Shown: positions 29,453 to 39,640 of the stretch, in pieces
Position numbering within the stretch: the first letter of the stretch is position 1
Layout of the letters: each line of letters opens with the position of its first letter
From: Shewanella fodinae
GTDB lineage: Bacteria; Pseudomonadota; Gammaproteobacteria; Enterobacterales; Shewanellaceae
Reading direction: 5' to 3'
DNA length: 64,000 nucleotides
NCBI RefSeq assembly: GCF_014651955.1
Contig: NZ_BMXW01000005.1
Coordinates: forward strand, 120,333-184,332
The notes under the pieces: model-generated
Told to the model about the DNA's origin: nothing
Seen by the model: only the letters and a program-made list of their open reading frames with translations
Database searches by the model: none
Program-made: the position numbers and the translations under genes

Positions 29453-30403
29453 TCAGTCAACGGTAGTCTCGTGCATGACTATAAGGCGTTTAGGGGCTAG
29501 TAAACCATCATCGTTCATGGTGCCTACGCCGATAAATCGACGTGCTTCCCCCAAGGTGATACGCACCAACGCCGCTGGTTTTAATCCATTGACCCGCACC
29601 GGATTACCGTGCAACAGGTAAGTCCCTAATGCTTCTGGGACATTACATTCATCAAGATCTGCCACGGCCGCATCGGCAGGTAGCAACAATGGATCTAATA
29701 ACTGTGACGGTGCAATCTCCTGTGCTATCGCCTCATCGAACAACTGTTGTAGTTGCTCCAGCGTGACCATACGTTCATAGGGATAATGACCAACCTGTAA
29801 ACGCCGCAGCATAATCACATGCGCACCACAACCAAGCAGTTCACCAAGATCATCCACAATAGTACGAATATAGGTACCTTTAGAGCAGTGAATTTCCAGC
29901 GTCAGTTCATCATCTGTCAGCGCGATAAACTTGAGCTCGTACACTGTAATCGGCCGCGCTTCTCGTGGCACGTCTTTGCCCTCGCGGGCATATTTATAAA
30001 GAGGTTGTCCTTGATATTTCAGGGCCGAAAACATCGAAGGCACCTGTAAGGTGTCACCGCGAAAATGCGCTAACGCGGTTTCGAGTTGCGCCGAACTGAA
30101 AGTCAACGGCCGGGTGCTGACCACTTCACCATCAGCATCACTGGTATCGGTACGAACGCCGAGCTTAGCGGTAACCAGATAACGTTTGTCGGCATCCAAC
30201 AGATGCTGTGAGAACTTGGTTGCTTCCCCCAAACAGATGGGCAGCATTCCGGTGGCTAAAGGGTCGAGCGCACCAGTATGACCCGCCTTAACCGCATTAT
30301 AAATCCGCTTAACTTTCTGTAATGCGTGATTGGAACTCATGCCGGTGGGCTTATCCAACAGCACAACACCATCTACGAAACGGCCCTTAGGTCGTTTTGC
30401 CAT
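29453..30403 (-). CDS. truB: tRNA pseudouridine(55) synthase
   Basis: A 316-residue enzyme that makes pseudouridine 55 in the T-loop of elongator tRNAs. The catalytic Asp47 sits in [12 protein letters not shown]. The [18 protein letters not shown]-terminus and the [14 protein letters not shown] segment are family-typical, and a PUA-like C-terminal domain follows. The start codon overlaps the rbfA stop by one base (TAATG), a sign of translational coupling. Confidence 0.97.
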   Translation of the reverse strand: MAKRPKGRFVDGVVLLDKPTGMSSNHALQKVKRIYNAVKAGHTGALDPLATGMLPICLGEATKFSQHLLDADKRYLVTAKLGVRTDTSDADGEVVSTRPLTFSSAQLETALAHFRGDTLQVPSMFSALKYQGQPLYKYAREGKDVPREARPITVYELKFIALTDDELTLEIHCSKGTYIRTIVDDLGELLGCGAHVIMLRRLQVGHYPYERMVTLEQLQQLFDEAIAQEIAPSQLLDPLLLPADAAVADLDECNVPEALGTYLLHGNPVRVNGLKPAALVRITLGEARRFIGVGTMNDDGLLAPKRLIVMHETTVD

Positions 30404-30819
30404 TAGTTATTTTCCTCATCCCCGGATGTGTCATCATCATGTTCAGACTGCTGATGTTTAGCTTTATCGCTATTCACGACCTGAGTTACCAGATTAGACA
30501 TACGCATCCCTTCAACCAGGGATTTGTCATAGACGAAACGCAGTTCCGGCATGACCCGCAATTGCATGCGACCGGCAACCAATGTACGGACATAGGGTGC
30601 CGCCTTGGTGAGCGCGGCCATTTTTTCCTGGATACGCTCTGGGTCTTCTTCAAACAGGGTGACATACACCTTGGCAAAACTCAGATCCCGTGACACGTCA
30701 ACATCATTTACTGTCACCATGCCAATCCGGGGATCTTTCATATCACGTTGTAGCACAAAAGCCAGCTCTTGCTGTAACTGCTGTGCTATGCGTCGAGTAC
30801 GGCTAAATTCTCTTGCCAT
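30403..30819 (-). CDS. rbfA: Ribosome-binding factor A
   Basis: A 138-residue KH-like protein that matures the 5' end of 16S rRNA and is needed for growth in the cold. The N-terminal [20 protein letters not shown] helix and the [20 protein letters not shown] strand are diagnostic. It ends in an acidic tail ([11 protein letters not shown]). The gene lies between infB and truB as usual. A terminator-like hairpin stands between infB and rbfA. Confidence 0.97.
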   Translation of the reverse strand: MAREFSRTRRIAQQLQQELAFVLQRDMKDPRIGMVTVNDVDVSRDLSFAKVYVTLFEEDPERIQEKMAALTKAAPYVRTLVAGRMQLRVMPELRFVYDKSLVEGMRMSNLVTQVVNSDKAKHQQSEHDDDTSGDEENN

Positions 30820-30842
30820 TATCTTATTCCCCCAAATTAAGA

Positions 30843-30863
30843 AAGGCGGCCGAAGCCGCCCTT
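30843..30863 (-). terminator. Hairpin between infB and rbfA
   Basis: On the minus strand AAGGGCGGC-TTCG-GCCGCCTTTCTT forms a GC-rich stem with a UUCG loop and a short T-rich tail. It could attenuate rbfA-truB-rpsO relative to infB or protect the infB 3' end. Confidence 0.65.
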
Positions 30864-30882
30864 ATTCGTCGCAACAGCCTGT

Positions 30883-33561
30883 TTAGAGTGTCCGGGCGAC
30901 TTCGACGGTTTCAAATACTTCGATCTGATCGCCTACGCGAACATCATTATAGTTCTTCACACCAATACCACACTCGGTACCCGCTCGAACTTCGCTGACG
31001 TCATCTTTGAAGCGTCGCAGAGATTCCAGTTCACCTTCGAAGATCACCACGTTATCACGCAGCACTCGGATAGGCGCACTGCGCTTCACCTGACCTTCGG
31101 TGACCATACAACCTGCGATAGCACCCAGTTTTGGTGACTTGAACACGTCACGGACTTCCGCCATACCGATGATCTGCTGTTTGAATTCCGGCGCCAGCAT
31201 ACCACTCATGGCAGCCTTCACTTCGTCAATCAAATCGTAGATCACACTGTAGTAGCGCAAATCGACGCTTTCACTTTCAATCGTTTTACGTGCTTGCGCG
31301 TCTGCACGAACGTTGAAGCCTACCATAATGGCGTTAGAAGCTGCCGCCAGAGTAGCGTCGGTTTCTGTCAATGCACCAACACCGCTGGCGATGATGTTCA
31401 CTTTGACTTCATCGGTAGACAATTTAGTCAGAGAATCTGAAATCGCTTCCAGAGAACCTTGAACGTCAGCCTTCAGTACAATATTCAGTTCCTGAATTTC
31501 GCCTTCAGTCATGTTGGCAAACATGTTTTCCAACTTGGCTTTCTGCTGACGCGCCAGTTTCACTTCACGGAATTTGCCCTGACGATATAACGCAACTTCA
31601 CGGGCCTTACGTTCATCTTTCACAACGGTGGCTTCATCACCTGCTGATGGCACACCGGAAAGACCGAGGATCTCTACCGGAATCGATGGGCCAGCTTCAG
31701 TAATGCTGTTACCATCTTCGTCCTTCATTGCGCGGACTTTACCGTATTCCAGACCACACAGTACGATATCCCCTTGATGCAGAGTGCCTTCCTGAACCAG
31801 TACCGTAGCCACCGGGCCACGCCCTTTGTCCAGTTTGGATTCGATAACCACACCTGCAGCCATACCATCTCTAACAGCAGTCAGTTCTAGGACTTCGGCT
31901 TCTAGCAGAATCGCTTCCAACAATTCATCGACGCCTTGGCCTGTCTTGGCGGAAACGTAGACAAACATGTTCTGTCCGCCCCAATCTTCAGACATAACGC
32001 CATACTGTGACAACTCGCTCTTCACCCGTTCCACGTCAGCTTCTGGCTTATCAATCTTGTTGACAGCCACAATCAGCGGCGCACCGCCAGCTTTGGCGTG
32101 CTGGATAGCTTCGATGGTTTGCGGCATGACGCCATCATCGGCGGCAACCACCAGAATCACGATATCGGTCGCTTGGGCACCACGTGCACGCATCGCGGTA
32201 AATGCGGCGTGTCCTGGGGTATCGAGGAAGGTGATCATGCCGTTATCAGTCTGCACATGGTAAGCACCGATATGCTGAGTGATGCCACCCGCTTCGCCAG
32301 CTGCCACCTTAGTGCGACGGATATAGTCAAGCAGTGACGTTTTGCCGTGGTCAACATGCCCCATAATGGTCACCACAGGTGCGCGGGGCTCTACTTTGAC
32401 ATCTTCACCATCACGGTCGGCCAGTACTTCATGCTCCAGTTCGTTTTCACGCACCAGAATCACTTTATGACCCATTTCCTCGGCAACCAGTTGTGCAGTT
32501 TCCTGATCCAACACCTGGTTAATGGTGACCATCGAGCCCATTTTCATCATAGCTTTAATGATTTCAGTGGCCTTGACTGCCATACGCTGTGCCAGATCGT
32601 TAACAGTGATAGTTTCACCAATGCGCACATCACGGTTTACCGCAGCAACGGGTTTATTAAACCCATGCTTCATAGACTGAGGGGCTTTTGAGCGCAACAT
32701 CCGCTCTTTACCACCATCACGGCTCAGGCGTTCTTCCTTAGAACGTTTTTTACCTGTGCTCTTATGACGGTTACGGCGGCCAGAGCGCTCTTCATCCATA
32801 TCACTGGTATCTTCGGCAGCTCGCGCCACTTTAGAGGTGGTGATATGGTGATCGTTACGATTTTCCGCTTCTAGACGCTGGCGTTCTTCTTCCGCCCAAC
32901 GCTTTTCATTCTCTTCAGCCAAACGACGCGCTTCGGCAGCGGCCTTTGCCGCTTCCTCATCCGCTTTGCGACGTACGGCTTCTTCCTGAGCGGCCTTCAG
33001 TCGAGCCGCTTCTATGCGCGCAGCTTCAGCGGCGGCGGCCTGTTCGGGGGTTAGTTCCACCGGTTTAGCTTTAGCGACATCAGTTTCAGCTTCGGCTTTC
33101 GCTTTAGCTTCGGCTTTTGCCTTGGCCTCCGCTTCGGCTTTGGCGGCCTTAGCCTTAGCTTCTGCTTCAGCTCGCGCCTTGGCTTCCGCTTCTGCTTTGG
33201 CTTTGGCCTCAGCTTCGGCTTTCGCCTTGGCTTCCGCTTCGGCAGCCTGACGCGCCAGCTCAGCTGGGTCGCGTTTTACGAAGGTACGCGTTTTACGCAC
33301 TTCCACTTTGACGTCTTTTGATTGACCACCAGAACCGGACACACTCAGCGTAGACACGGTCTTGCGCTGTAATGTCATCCGCGCTGGCGCGCTGTCTTGA
33401 CCATGCTGCTGTTTCAGATGTTCCAGCAGTTGGTGTTTTTCAGATTCAGTCACGCGATCATTGCGTTTCTTCTTTATGCCGGCTTTGGAAAATTGTTCGA
33501 TCAGCCGATCAACATCTTTTCCAACTTCCATGGCCAACTTTTCTACAGTAGTTTCTGCCAT
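30883..33561 (-). CDS. infB: Translation initiation factor IF-2
   Basis: An 892-residue GTPase that places fMet-tRNA on the 30S subunit. An N-terminal IF2 domain (about 1-50) is followed by a long Ala/Glu/Lys low-complexity region (about 100-240), a basic linker and a second IF2N domain near 310-360. The G domain has [15 protein letters not shown] around residue 400, DTPGHAAF and NKID; domains II-IV come after. E. coli IF2 has internal start sites that give shorter forms; I cannot tell whether this gene does. It lies 25 bp after nusA. Confidence 0.97.
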   Translation of the reverse strand: MAETTVEKLAMEVGKDVDRLIEQFSKAGIKKKRNDRVTESEKHQLLEHLKQQHGQDSAPARMTLQRKTVSTLSVSGSGGQSKDVKVEVRKTRTFVKRDPAELARQAAEAEAKAKAEAEAKAKAEAEAKARAEAEAKAKAAKAEAEAKAKAEAKAKAEAETDVAKAKPVELTPEQAAAAEAARIEAARLKAAQEEAVRRKADEEAAKAAAEARRLAEENEKRWAEEERQRLEAENRNDHHITTSKVARAAEDTSDMDEERSGRRNRHKSTGKKRSKEERLSRDGGKERMLRSKAPQSMKHGFNKPVAAVNRDVRIGETITVNDLAQRMAVKATEIIKAMMKMGSMVTINQVLDQETAQLVAEEMGHKVILVRENELEHEVLADRDGEDVKVEPRAPVVTIMGHVDHGKTSLLDYIRRTKVAAGEAGGITQHIGAYHVQTDNGMITFLDTPGHAAFTAMRARGAQATDIVILVVAADDGVMPQTIEAIQHAKAGGAPLIVAVNKIDKPEADVERVKSELSQYGVMSEDWGGQNMFVYVSAKTGQGVDELLEAILLEAEVLELTAVRDGMAAGVVIESKLDKGRGPVATVLVQEGTLHQGDIVLCGLEYGKVRAMKDEDGNSITEAGPSIPVEILGLSGVPSAGDEATVVKDERKAREVALYRQGKFREVKLARQQKAKLENMFANMTEGEIQELNIVLKADVQGSLEAISDSLTKLSTDEVKVNIIASGVGALTETDATLAAASNAIMVGFNVRADAQARKTIESESVDLRYYSVIYDLIDEVKAAMSGMLAPEFKQQIIGMAEVRDVFKSPKLGAIAGCMVTEGQVKRSAPIRVLRDNVVIFEGELESLRRFKDDVSEVRAGTECGIGVKNYNDVRVGDQIEVFETVEVARTL
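33085..33243 (-). repeat. Ala/Glu/Lys repeat tract inside infB
   Basis: Residues 107-159 of IF2 are almost entirely alternating Ala with Glu or Lys ([20 protein letters not shown] type). The DNA is an imperfect tandem array of six- and twelve-base units with codon variation. It should form a long single alpha helix. Such tracts are prone to length change between strains. Confidence 0.85.
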
Positions 33562-33586
33562 CAGTTACTTCCCCCTGTTGATCGAC

Positions 33587-35086
33587 TTACTCTTCATCGC
33601 CAAACCAACAGATATTGCGGGCCGCCATGATAAGCTCACCTGCTTTTTCTTCTGTCATTTGTTCAATTTCGATCAAATCATCTACGCCTTGTTCGGCTAA
33701 ATCTTCAAGAGTTACTATGCCTTTACTGGCGAGGCTAAATGCGGTATGACGTTCCATACCCTCAAGTTCCAGTAACTCTTCACTCGGTTGCGCACCATCC
33801 AAGGCTTCTTCCGAAGCCAGCGCTCGGGTAGATAAAGCCGCTTTCGCACGTTCTCTCAGCGTATTGACAATATCTTCATCAAACCCATCTATGGACAGCA
33901 ATTCGGAAACGGGTACGTACGCTACCTCTTCCAGGGTTGCAAATCCTTCATCAGCTAATACCTGAGCAAAATCCTCATCCACGTGCAATGCTTTCATGAA
34001 CAGGTTTTTAACTTTGGCACTCTCAGCCTGATGTTTCGCGTTCATTTCATCTACAGTCATGACATTCAGTTCCCAGCCGGTCAGCTGAGTGGCTAAACGC
34101 ACGTTCTGACCATTACGGCCAATGGCCTGAGCCAGACTGTCTGCTTCAACCGCTATATCCATCGCATGCTTGTCTTCATCCACAATGATGGAAGAAACAT
34201 CCGCAGGCGCCATGGCATTGATAACAAACTGTGCCGGGTTATCGTCCCACAAGACGATATCAATACGTTCACCACCCAACTCATTGGTTACCGCCTGAAC
34301 ACGAGCGCCACGCATACCCACACAAGCACCGATAGGATCGATGCGGCGGTCATTAGACTTCACCGCAATTTTGGCTCGAGAGCCTGGGTCACGGGCAGCG
34401 CCCATCACTTCAATCATTTCATCAGCGATTTCCGGTACTTCAATGCGGAACAACTCAATCAGCATTTCTGGCTTGGAGCGCGTCAAAAATAGTTGTGCCC
34501 CGCGGGCTTCTGGACGCACGGCATACAACAATGAACGCACGCGGTCACCTGGGCGGAAAGTTTCCCGTGGGATCAAGTCTTCTTTGTACAGCACACCATC
34601 GGCATTACTACCCAAGTCCACGATGACGCTATCACGGTTGGATTTTTTCACTACGCCCGTCACCAGTTCGCCTTCTTTATCCAGGAACTGTTCGACCACT
34701 TGAGCACGTTCCGCTTCGCGAACCTTCTGCACAATGACCTGTTTGGCCGTTTGGGTAGTAATACGATCGAACTGCACTGATTCGATTTCGTCTTCTACAT
34801 AATCCCCAGCTTGGATCTCTGGATTGTCAAATTGGGCGGCCTCCAGCGTAATCTCACGATAGGGGTTTTCCAGCGTTTCACCTTGACTATCAACCACCAA
34901 CCAACGGCGGAAGGTCTCATAGTCACCGGTCTTGCGATCGATGGCTACGCGCACATCAATATCGCCTTCATATTTCTTTTTAGTAGCAGTAGCCAGCGCA
35001 ATTTCCAAGGCTTCGAAAATCTTCTCACGGGGTACGGCTTTTTCATTGGACACCGCTTCAGCGACCAGCAAAATATCTTTATTCAT
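33587..35086 (-). CDS. nusA: Transcription termination/antitermination protein NusA
   Basis: A 499-residue RNA polymerase-binding factor. Order of parts: an N-terminal RNAP-binding domain (1-130), S1 (about 135-200), two KH domains (around 230-340, including the [17 protein letters not shown] and [12 protein letters not shown] motifs) and two C-terminal acidic repeats (from about 360, ending [15 protein letters not shown]). This matches the E. coli form with the autoinhibitory C-terminal repeats. It lies 27 bp after rimP and precedes infB. Confidence 0.97.
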   Translation of the reverse strand: MNKDILLVAEAVSNEKAVPREKIFEALEIALATATKKKYEGDIDVRVAIDRKTGDYETFRRWLVVDSQGETLENPYREITLEAAQFDNPEIQAGDYVEDEIESVQFDRITTQTAKQVIVQKVREAERAQVVEQFLDKEGELVTGVVKKSNRDSVIVDLGSNADGVLYKEDLIPRETFRPGDRVRSLLYAVRPEARGAQLFLTRSKPEMLIELFRIEVPEIADEMIEVMGAARDPGSRAKIAVKSNDRRIDPIGACVGMRGARVQAVTNELGGERIDIVLWDDNPAQFVINAMAPADVSSIIVDEDKHAMDIAVEADSLAQAIGRNGQNVRLATQLTGWELNVMTVDEMNAKHQAESAKVKNLFMKALHVDEDFAQVLADEGFATLEEVAYVPVSELLSIDGFDEDIVNTLRERAKAALSTRALASEEALDGAQPSEELLELEGMERHTAFSLASKGIVTLEDLAEQGVDDLIEIEQMTEEKAGELIMAARNICWFGDEE

Positions 35087-35113
35087 CGTCTTGCCTCGTT
35101 CACCTTGAATCCA

Positions 35114-35569
35114 TCAAAACTTTGCAATTAGGTTGCCTTTACGGATGTTATCCAAGGCAATAATCAATTCATTACCGGATACGTTGAGGGTTATCATCTG
35201 CCCCTCTACCCGCAGTACGGTACCTTTCAAATTGCGACTACCCGCTACCGGCATAGTCAGCTGAACTTTAACTTCCTCTCCGAGATATCGCTGATACTGT
35301 TCGGCAATGAACAGCGGCCGATCCAGACCAGGGGAGGAAACTTCTAGGGTGTATTCAGAAGGGATGGGGTCTTCAACGTCCATCAACGCACTCACCTGGC
35401 GGCTGGCGTTGGCACAATCTTCGACATTAACACCCTGCTCGCTGTCAATAAACAAGCGTAGTGTTGAATGCTTGCCAGCCTTCACGAACTCCAGCCCCCA
35501 TAACTGGTATCCTAGCGCTTCAATAGTAGGCCGCAGCATCTCTTCCAGCTTTGACTCCAAAGTTGCCAA
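35114..35569 (-). CDS. rimP: Ribosome maturation factor RimP
   Basis: The protein is 151 residues if translation starts at TTG at 35569, which has AGGAG six bases upstream; the open frame reaches 35590 but has no other good start. RimP helps 30S assembly around S5 and S12. The conserved [23 protein letters not shown] and SSPGLDRPL segments are present. A terminator-like hairpin with a T-rich tail sits about 13 bases upstream of the TTG, inside the leader. A rare start codon plus that hairpin would keep expression low. Confidence 0.93.
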   Translation of the reverse strand: MATLESKLEEMLRPTIEALGYQLWGLEFVKAGKHSTLRLFIDSEQGVNVEDCANASRQVSALMDVEDPIPSEYTLEVSSPGLDRPLFIAEQYQRYLGEEVKVQLTMPVAGSRNLKGTVLRVEGQMITLNVSGNELIIALDNIRKGNLIAKF

Positions 35570-35581
35570 ATTACACTCCTG

Positions 35582-35607
35582 AAAAAACAAAAAGGGCTAT
35601 AGAGCCC
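35582..35607 (-). terminator. Terminator-like hairpin in the rimP leader
   Basis: On the minus strand GGGCT-CTAT-AGCCC is followed by TTTTTGTTTTTT and then the rimP ribosome binding site. The stem is only five GC-rich pairs, but the T-tract is strong. It may end tRNA transcripts or attenuate rimP-nusA expression. Confidence 0.65.
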
Positions 35608-35650
35608 CGATATCGCACTACCTTTTAGGCAGTAAAATACTACATCCCAG

Positions 35651-35683
35651 ATAACAAAAAACCCCGTTTATTACGAGGTTATT
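35651..35683 (-). terminator. Terminator after tRNA-fMet
   Basis: On the minus strand AACCTCG and CGGGGTT arms (one G-U pair) and a seven-base loop are followed by a T-run. It lies about 60 bases after the tRNA. Confidence 0.75.
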
Positions 35684-35741
35684 CTAATTTTATTACCTGT
35701 AATTCAGCACTGACTTCACGTTGGAATTCAACACCGGGAAC

Positions 35742-35818
<77 letters not shown>

Positions 35819-35899
35819 TCAATTGCAGCAAGTTTACTGATTCGACCTTCAACTTGCAATAACTCAGGAATATTTAATGCCTTATCCTGGTCATATTTG

Positions 35900-35986
35900 T
35901 GGTGCCGAGGGCGGGACTTGAACCCGCACGACCGTTAGGTCACAGCCACCTCAAGGCTGCGCGTCTACCAATTTCACCACCCCGGC
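35900..35986 (-). tRNA. tRNA-Leu (anticodon GAG)
   Basis: An 87-base class II tRNA with a long variable arm and encoded CCA. It begins GCCGGGGTGGTGAAATTGG and has GAG at 35952-35950 in the loop of AGCCTTGAGGTGGCT. The T-arm reads GCGGGTTCAAGTCCCGC. It lies between secG and tRNA-fMet, the same place as leuU in E. coli. Confidence 0.97.
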
Positions 35987-35995
35987 AAATTCTAC

Positions 35996-36334
35996 TTAGT
36001 CAGGAATTTTATCTTCTGACTTTGGCGCTGGTTTTTCTGGCTGAGGAGCTTGCTGGGTTTGTTCAGCAGCGCCTAGATTTTTCCAAGTATCTTCCTGCTT
36101 GTTATGGTTGGCACTTAGATTGCCGATCACCAAACTCAACACAAAAAATACGATTGCCAGAATCGCTGTGGAGCGGGTTAGGAAATTACCAGAACCTGAG
36201 GATCCAAACAGCGTAGCTGATGCGCCAGCACCAAAAGAGGCACCCATATCAGCACCTTTACCTTGCTGGATCAGGATCAGAAAAATCAGTCCAAGTGCAA
36301 CCAACAAGTAAACAACAATCAGAACTTCATACAT
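35996..36334 (-). CDS. secG: Protein-export translocase subunit SecG
   Basis: A 112-residue inner-membrane protein of the SecYEG channel. It has two membrane helices (about 3-23 and 52-74) joined by the conserved QQGKGADMGASFGAGAS loop, followed by FGSSGSGNFLTRSTAILA. A polar tail rich in Pro, Glu and Gln ends the protein. It starts three bases after the tpiA stop codon, so the two genes are surely co-transcribed, and the two tRNAs follow. Confidence 0.96.
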   Translation of the reverse strand: MYEVLIVVYLLVALGLIFLILIQQGKGADMGASFGAGASATLFGSSGSGNFLTRSTAILAIVFFVLSLVIGNLSANHNKQEDTWKNLGAAEQTQQAPQPEKPAPKSEDKIPD

Positions 36335-36337
36335 AAC

Positions 36338-37120
36338 TTATGCGCTCATCGCTATGGTACATAAACTCAAAAATTCGGTAGAGTTTAAACTGGCACCACC
36401 TATTAGTCCACCATCCACATCTGGCTGTGCGAATAAATCCGCCGCATTTGTGGGTGTAACACTGCCACCATAGAGGATGCGGATATTTTCCCCAATATAA
36501 GGGGAAACTTCGGAAAGTCGCTTGCGAATAAACGCATGAACTTCTTGCGCCTGTTCCGGTGTTGCGCTTTTCCCGGTACCTACAGCCCACAAAGGTTCGT
36601 AGGCTATAATCGCATTATCAAAAGCCATGGTGCCGTTTTTCTCAATCACCACATCCAGCTCTTCCGCGATCACTTCAAAAGTTCGCCTAGCTTCTCGCGC
36701 CGGACCGGATTCACCGACACACAGAATAGGGGTCAAACCATGTTTCTGGGCAGCTGCAAATTTATCAGCCACGATATTACTGGTTTCACCATACATTCTA
36801 CGACGTTCGGAATGACCAATGATGACATATCGGCATCCAACTTCACTGAGCATTGAACCGGAAATCTCCCCGGTATAAGCACCAAAATCGTGCTGACTTA
36901 AATTCTGTGCGCCCATACGAACAACAGAACCGTTCAACGCTTCTTTATTGGCTTCCAACTGCTGCCTTACACTTTCTAAGTACACAGCAGGAGGGCAAAG
37001 TACGACTTCCACGGCGTCGTTATGTAGCTTGGCGGCAAACTTTTTGAACAGTTCCTGCGCTAACTGCGCACTACCGTTCATCTTCCAGTTGCCGGCGACC
37101 ATTGGGCGTCTGAGAGCCAT
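36338..37120 (-). CDS. tpiA: Triosephosphate isomerase
   Basis: The protein is 260 residues from the ATG at 37120. An ATG six bases earlier directly abuts AAAGGAG and is too close. The enzyme interconverts dihydroxyacetone phosphate and glyceraldehyde-3-phosphate. The active-site residues are Asn11 and Lys13 (GNWKMNG), His103 (GHSERR) and Glu175 (AYEPLWAVGTG). The phosphate-gripping ILYGGSVTPTNA loop is intact. The adjacent secG is on the same strand. Confidence 0.97.
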   Translation of the reverse strand: MALRRPMVAGNWKMNGSAQLAQELFKKFAAKLHNDAVEVVLCPPAVYLESVRQQLEANKEALNGSVVRMGAQNLSQHDFGAYTGEISGSMLSEVGCRYVIIGHSERRRMYGETSNIVADKFAAAQKHGLTPILCVGESGPAREARRTFEVIAEELDVVIEKNGTMAFDNAIIAYEPLWAVGTGKSATPEQAQEVHAFIRKRLSEVSPYIGENIRILYGGSVTPTNAADLFAQPDVDGGLIGGASLNSTEFLSLCTIAMSA

Positions 37121-37298
37121 CACCATCTCCTTTGAAAGCGGCGTGAATAATAGCGAACCACTTATGAAGTTACAATACTCGTCTGGGTAATTTTTGCGAT
37201 TTGCCGCGTGTTCGACTACTTTTTACACTCAACAGCGGCAAATGCTCAATAGCAAAAAACTAACCTCTTAATTTATATCAATTATTCTAGCAATAAAG

Positions 37299-38642
37299 TT
37301 AGCTAACAGCGGTTGTGACGGCGGTTGCTATCTGTTCAGCATATTGCTTCACCAAGGCTTCATCATCCCCTTCTACCATCACACGGATCAACGGCTCAGT
37401 ACCGGATTTACGCAGCAATACCCGGCCACGTTCACCAAGGGCTCGTTCAACCTCAGCTACGGCAAATTTCACTGCTGCTGCCTGCAGCGGATCTTTTGTA
37501 CCTTCAAAGCGCACATTAACCAACACTTGTGGTAGCAAGGTTACGGGTGCAGTCAGTTGCTCAAGCGTCATATCACTGCGCCGCATTGCCGCCAACACTT
37601 GGATACCAGCGACAATGCCGTCACCGGTAGTGCCGTGGTCGAGATTAACAATATGGCCGGAGTTTTCACCGCCGATGCGCCAACCTCTTTCAGTGAGTAG
37701 TTCCATGACATAACGGTCACCCACTTTGGAGCGCAAAAAAGGAATGTCCAAGGCTTTGAGCGCCAACTCCAGTCCTAGATTAGACATCTGAGTGCCCACC
37801 ACCCCGCCTTTAAGTACACCGCGGTTCAATGCATCTTTGGCTAGGATGTAAAGGATCTGGTCACCATCGATAACCTCGCCGTTGCGGTTGACCATCATGA
37901 TACGGTCACCATCACCGTCTAACGCAATACCAAGATCGGCCTGTTCCGCCAATACGGTTTCACAAATCTTGGCCATTGCGGTAGCACCTACCTGATCGTT
38001 GATATTGGTACCATTGGGCTTGTCACCAATGACGATCACTTCGGCTCCCAATTCTCGAAACACATTTGGTGCGATGTGATAGGTTGCCCCGTGCGCACAA
38101 TCAACGACCAGTTTCAGTCCTTCTAGGGTTTGATCTGCTGGGAAATTACCTTTGCAATATTCGATATAGCGTCCGGCAGCATCAGTAATGCGGGAAACCT
38201 TCCCGAGCAGATGCGATTCCACGCAATCCAATGGTTTTTCCAGCTCGGCTTCAATTTCCAGCTCTAACTCATCATCGAGTTTGGTACCTGTAGATGAAAA
38301 AAACTTGATGCCATTGTCGTAGTAGGGGTTGTGTGATGCACTGATCACCACCCCGGCTTCAGCACGAAACGTACGGGTTAAATATGCTACCGCCGGGGTA
38401 GGCATGGGTCCCATTAACAACACATTCAGCCCTGCTGCTGACAACCCCGCTTCCAGCGCCGACTCAAACATATAACCGGAAATACGGGTATCCTTACCAA
38501 TCAGCACTTTTCTGGTACCGGTACGAGATAACACGCGACCTGCTGCCCATCCCAGTTTTAACGCCAATTCCGGCGTCATTTTGCCAGAGCCTACCTTGCC
38601 GCGAACACCATCGGTACCAAAAAACTTTCTTGTTGAACTCAC
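37299..38642 (-). CDS. glmM: Phosphoglucosamine mutase
   Basis: A 447-residue enzyme that converts glucosamine-6-phosphate to glucosamine-1-phosphate for peptidoglycan and LPS synthesis. The phosphoserine is Ser103 in [15 protein letters not shown]. The metal loop DGDGDR and the C-terminal phosphate-binding [12 protein letters not shown] are intact. The N-terminal FFGTDGVRG is standard. It follows folP, as in E. coli (ftsH-folP-glmM). Confidence 0.97.
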   Translation of the reverse strand: MSSTRKFFGTDGVRGKVGSGKMTPELALKLGWAAGRVLSRTGTRKVLIGKDTRISGYMFESALEAGLSAAGLNVLLMGPMPTPAVAYLTRTFRAEAGVVISASHNPYYDNGIKFFSSTGTKLDDELELEIEAELEKPLDCVESHLLGKVSRITDAAGRYIEYCKGNFPADQTLEGLKLVVDCAHGATYHIAPNVFRELGAEVIVIGDKPNGTNINDQVGATAMAKICETVLAEQADLGIALDGDGDRIMMVNRNGEVIDGDQILYILAKDALNRGVLKGGVVGTQMSNLGLELALKALDIPFLRSKVGDRYVMELLTERGWRIGGENSGHIVNLDHGTTGDGIVAGIQVLAAMRRSDMTLEQLTAPVTLLPQVLVNVRFEGTKDPLQAAAVKFAVAEVERALGERGRVLLRKSGTEPLIRVMVEGDDEALVKQYAEQIATAVTTAVS

Positions 38643-38701
38643 GTTTGCTTACTCCATAACCTCGCCTTCAGGCCAGCAGGTTATTGCACTGTTTCACTAT
38701 T

Positions 38702-39535
38702 TCAGTCGGCAGCCCGAGTTGCCGCCAATACTCTCAAAACATCCAAGGTTTCCGGTACGTCATGTACTCGGAGAATGTGGGCGCCATGCATCGCTGCCAG
38801 TAGCGCACCACTGAGGCTACCCGCTAAACGTTCAGCCACTGGGCGCCCCAGAAGATTGCCAATCATACTCTTACGTGACAATCCGATCAGCAAAGGTAAA
38901 TCAAACTTTGCGAAATCCTGCAGATGGGCCAATAGTTGATAATTATGTTCTAGGGTTTTACCGAAACCAAATCCTGGGTCCAGCAACAACATTGACCGTG
39001 ATAGGCCAGCCGCCGTGCAACGGGCAATTTGTGCGTCAAAGTAATCGCTGACTTCCGTCAGTAAGTTCTGATACTGAGGCGCTGCTTGCATCGTGCGCGG
39101 TTGTCCCTGCATATGCATAATACAAACAGGCACCTGCAATTGAGCCGCGACTTCAAGCGCACCAGGCTCAGTTAAGCTACGAATATCATTGATTAAATGT
39201 GCACCAGCAGCAACTGAGGCAGCCATCACCTCAGGTTTACTGGTATCTACTGAAATCCACACATCAGAGTTTGCCGCCACATATTCCACCAATGGCACCA
39301 CCCGCTGCAATTCCTCAGAGACACTGACATCAGCCGCCCCAGGACGAGTGGATTCTCCGCCAATATCAATAAAATGAGCCCCGGCTGCAATCATCTCATC
39401 AGCATGACGACATGCCGCGTCAAAGGCGCGAAATTGTCCACCGTCAGAAAAAGAATCTGGGGTCACATTCAGTATCCCCATCACCTTGGGCTCATCTAAA
39501 TTCAGGCGTTTTTTGCCTGACACCAATTCAAACAC
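38702..39535 (-). CDS. folP: Dihydropteroate synthase
   Basis: The enzyme joins p-aminobenzoate to dihydropterin pyrophosphate in folate synthesis and is the sulfonamide target. The frame extends to a GTG at 39559, but a GTG at 39535 has AGGAGG four bases upstream and gives 277 residues, close to E. coli FolP (282). The motifs MGILNVTPDSFSDGG, DIGGESTRPGA, SVDTSKP and GFGFGKTLEHN are intact. It sits between ftsH and glmM. Confidence 0.95.
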   Translation of the reverse strand: MFELVSGKKRLNLDEPKVMGILNVTPDSFSDGGQFRAFDAACRHADEMIAAGAHFIDIGGESTRPGAADVSVSEELQRVVPLVEYVAANSDVWISVDTSKPEVMAASVAAGAHLINDIRSLTEPGALEVAAQLQVPVCIMHMQGQPRTMQAAPQYQNLLTEVSDYFDAQIARCTAAGLSRSMLLLDPGFGFGKTLEHNYQLLAHLQDFAKFDLPLLIGLSRKSMIGNLLGRPVAERLAGSLSGALLAAMHGAHILRVHDVPETLDVLRVLAATRAAD

Positions 39536-39587
39536 CCGGCCTCCTGTACAGATATTCACCGAGAAATATCTGAAAAAGTCACTGTTA

Positions 39588-39618
39588 GAAAAACAGAAAA
39601 CCCCTCTCGGGGTTTTCA
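39588..39618 (-). terminator. Terminator after ftsH
   Basis: GAAAACCCC and GGGGTTTTC arms enclose a TCTC loop, with a T-rich tail on the minus strand. It stands between ftsH and folP, so folP-glmM may have a separate promoter or depend on read-through. Confidence 0.85.
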
Positions 39619-39640
39619 GAAATACTAAGTCGTATGAGAC

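Noticed and set aside
33014..33250. Ala/Ser-rich plus-strand frame over infB
   Set aside because: It is the mirror of the Ala/Glu/Lys repeat of IF2, and repetitive DNA keeps the frame open by chance.
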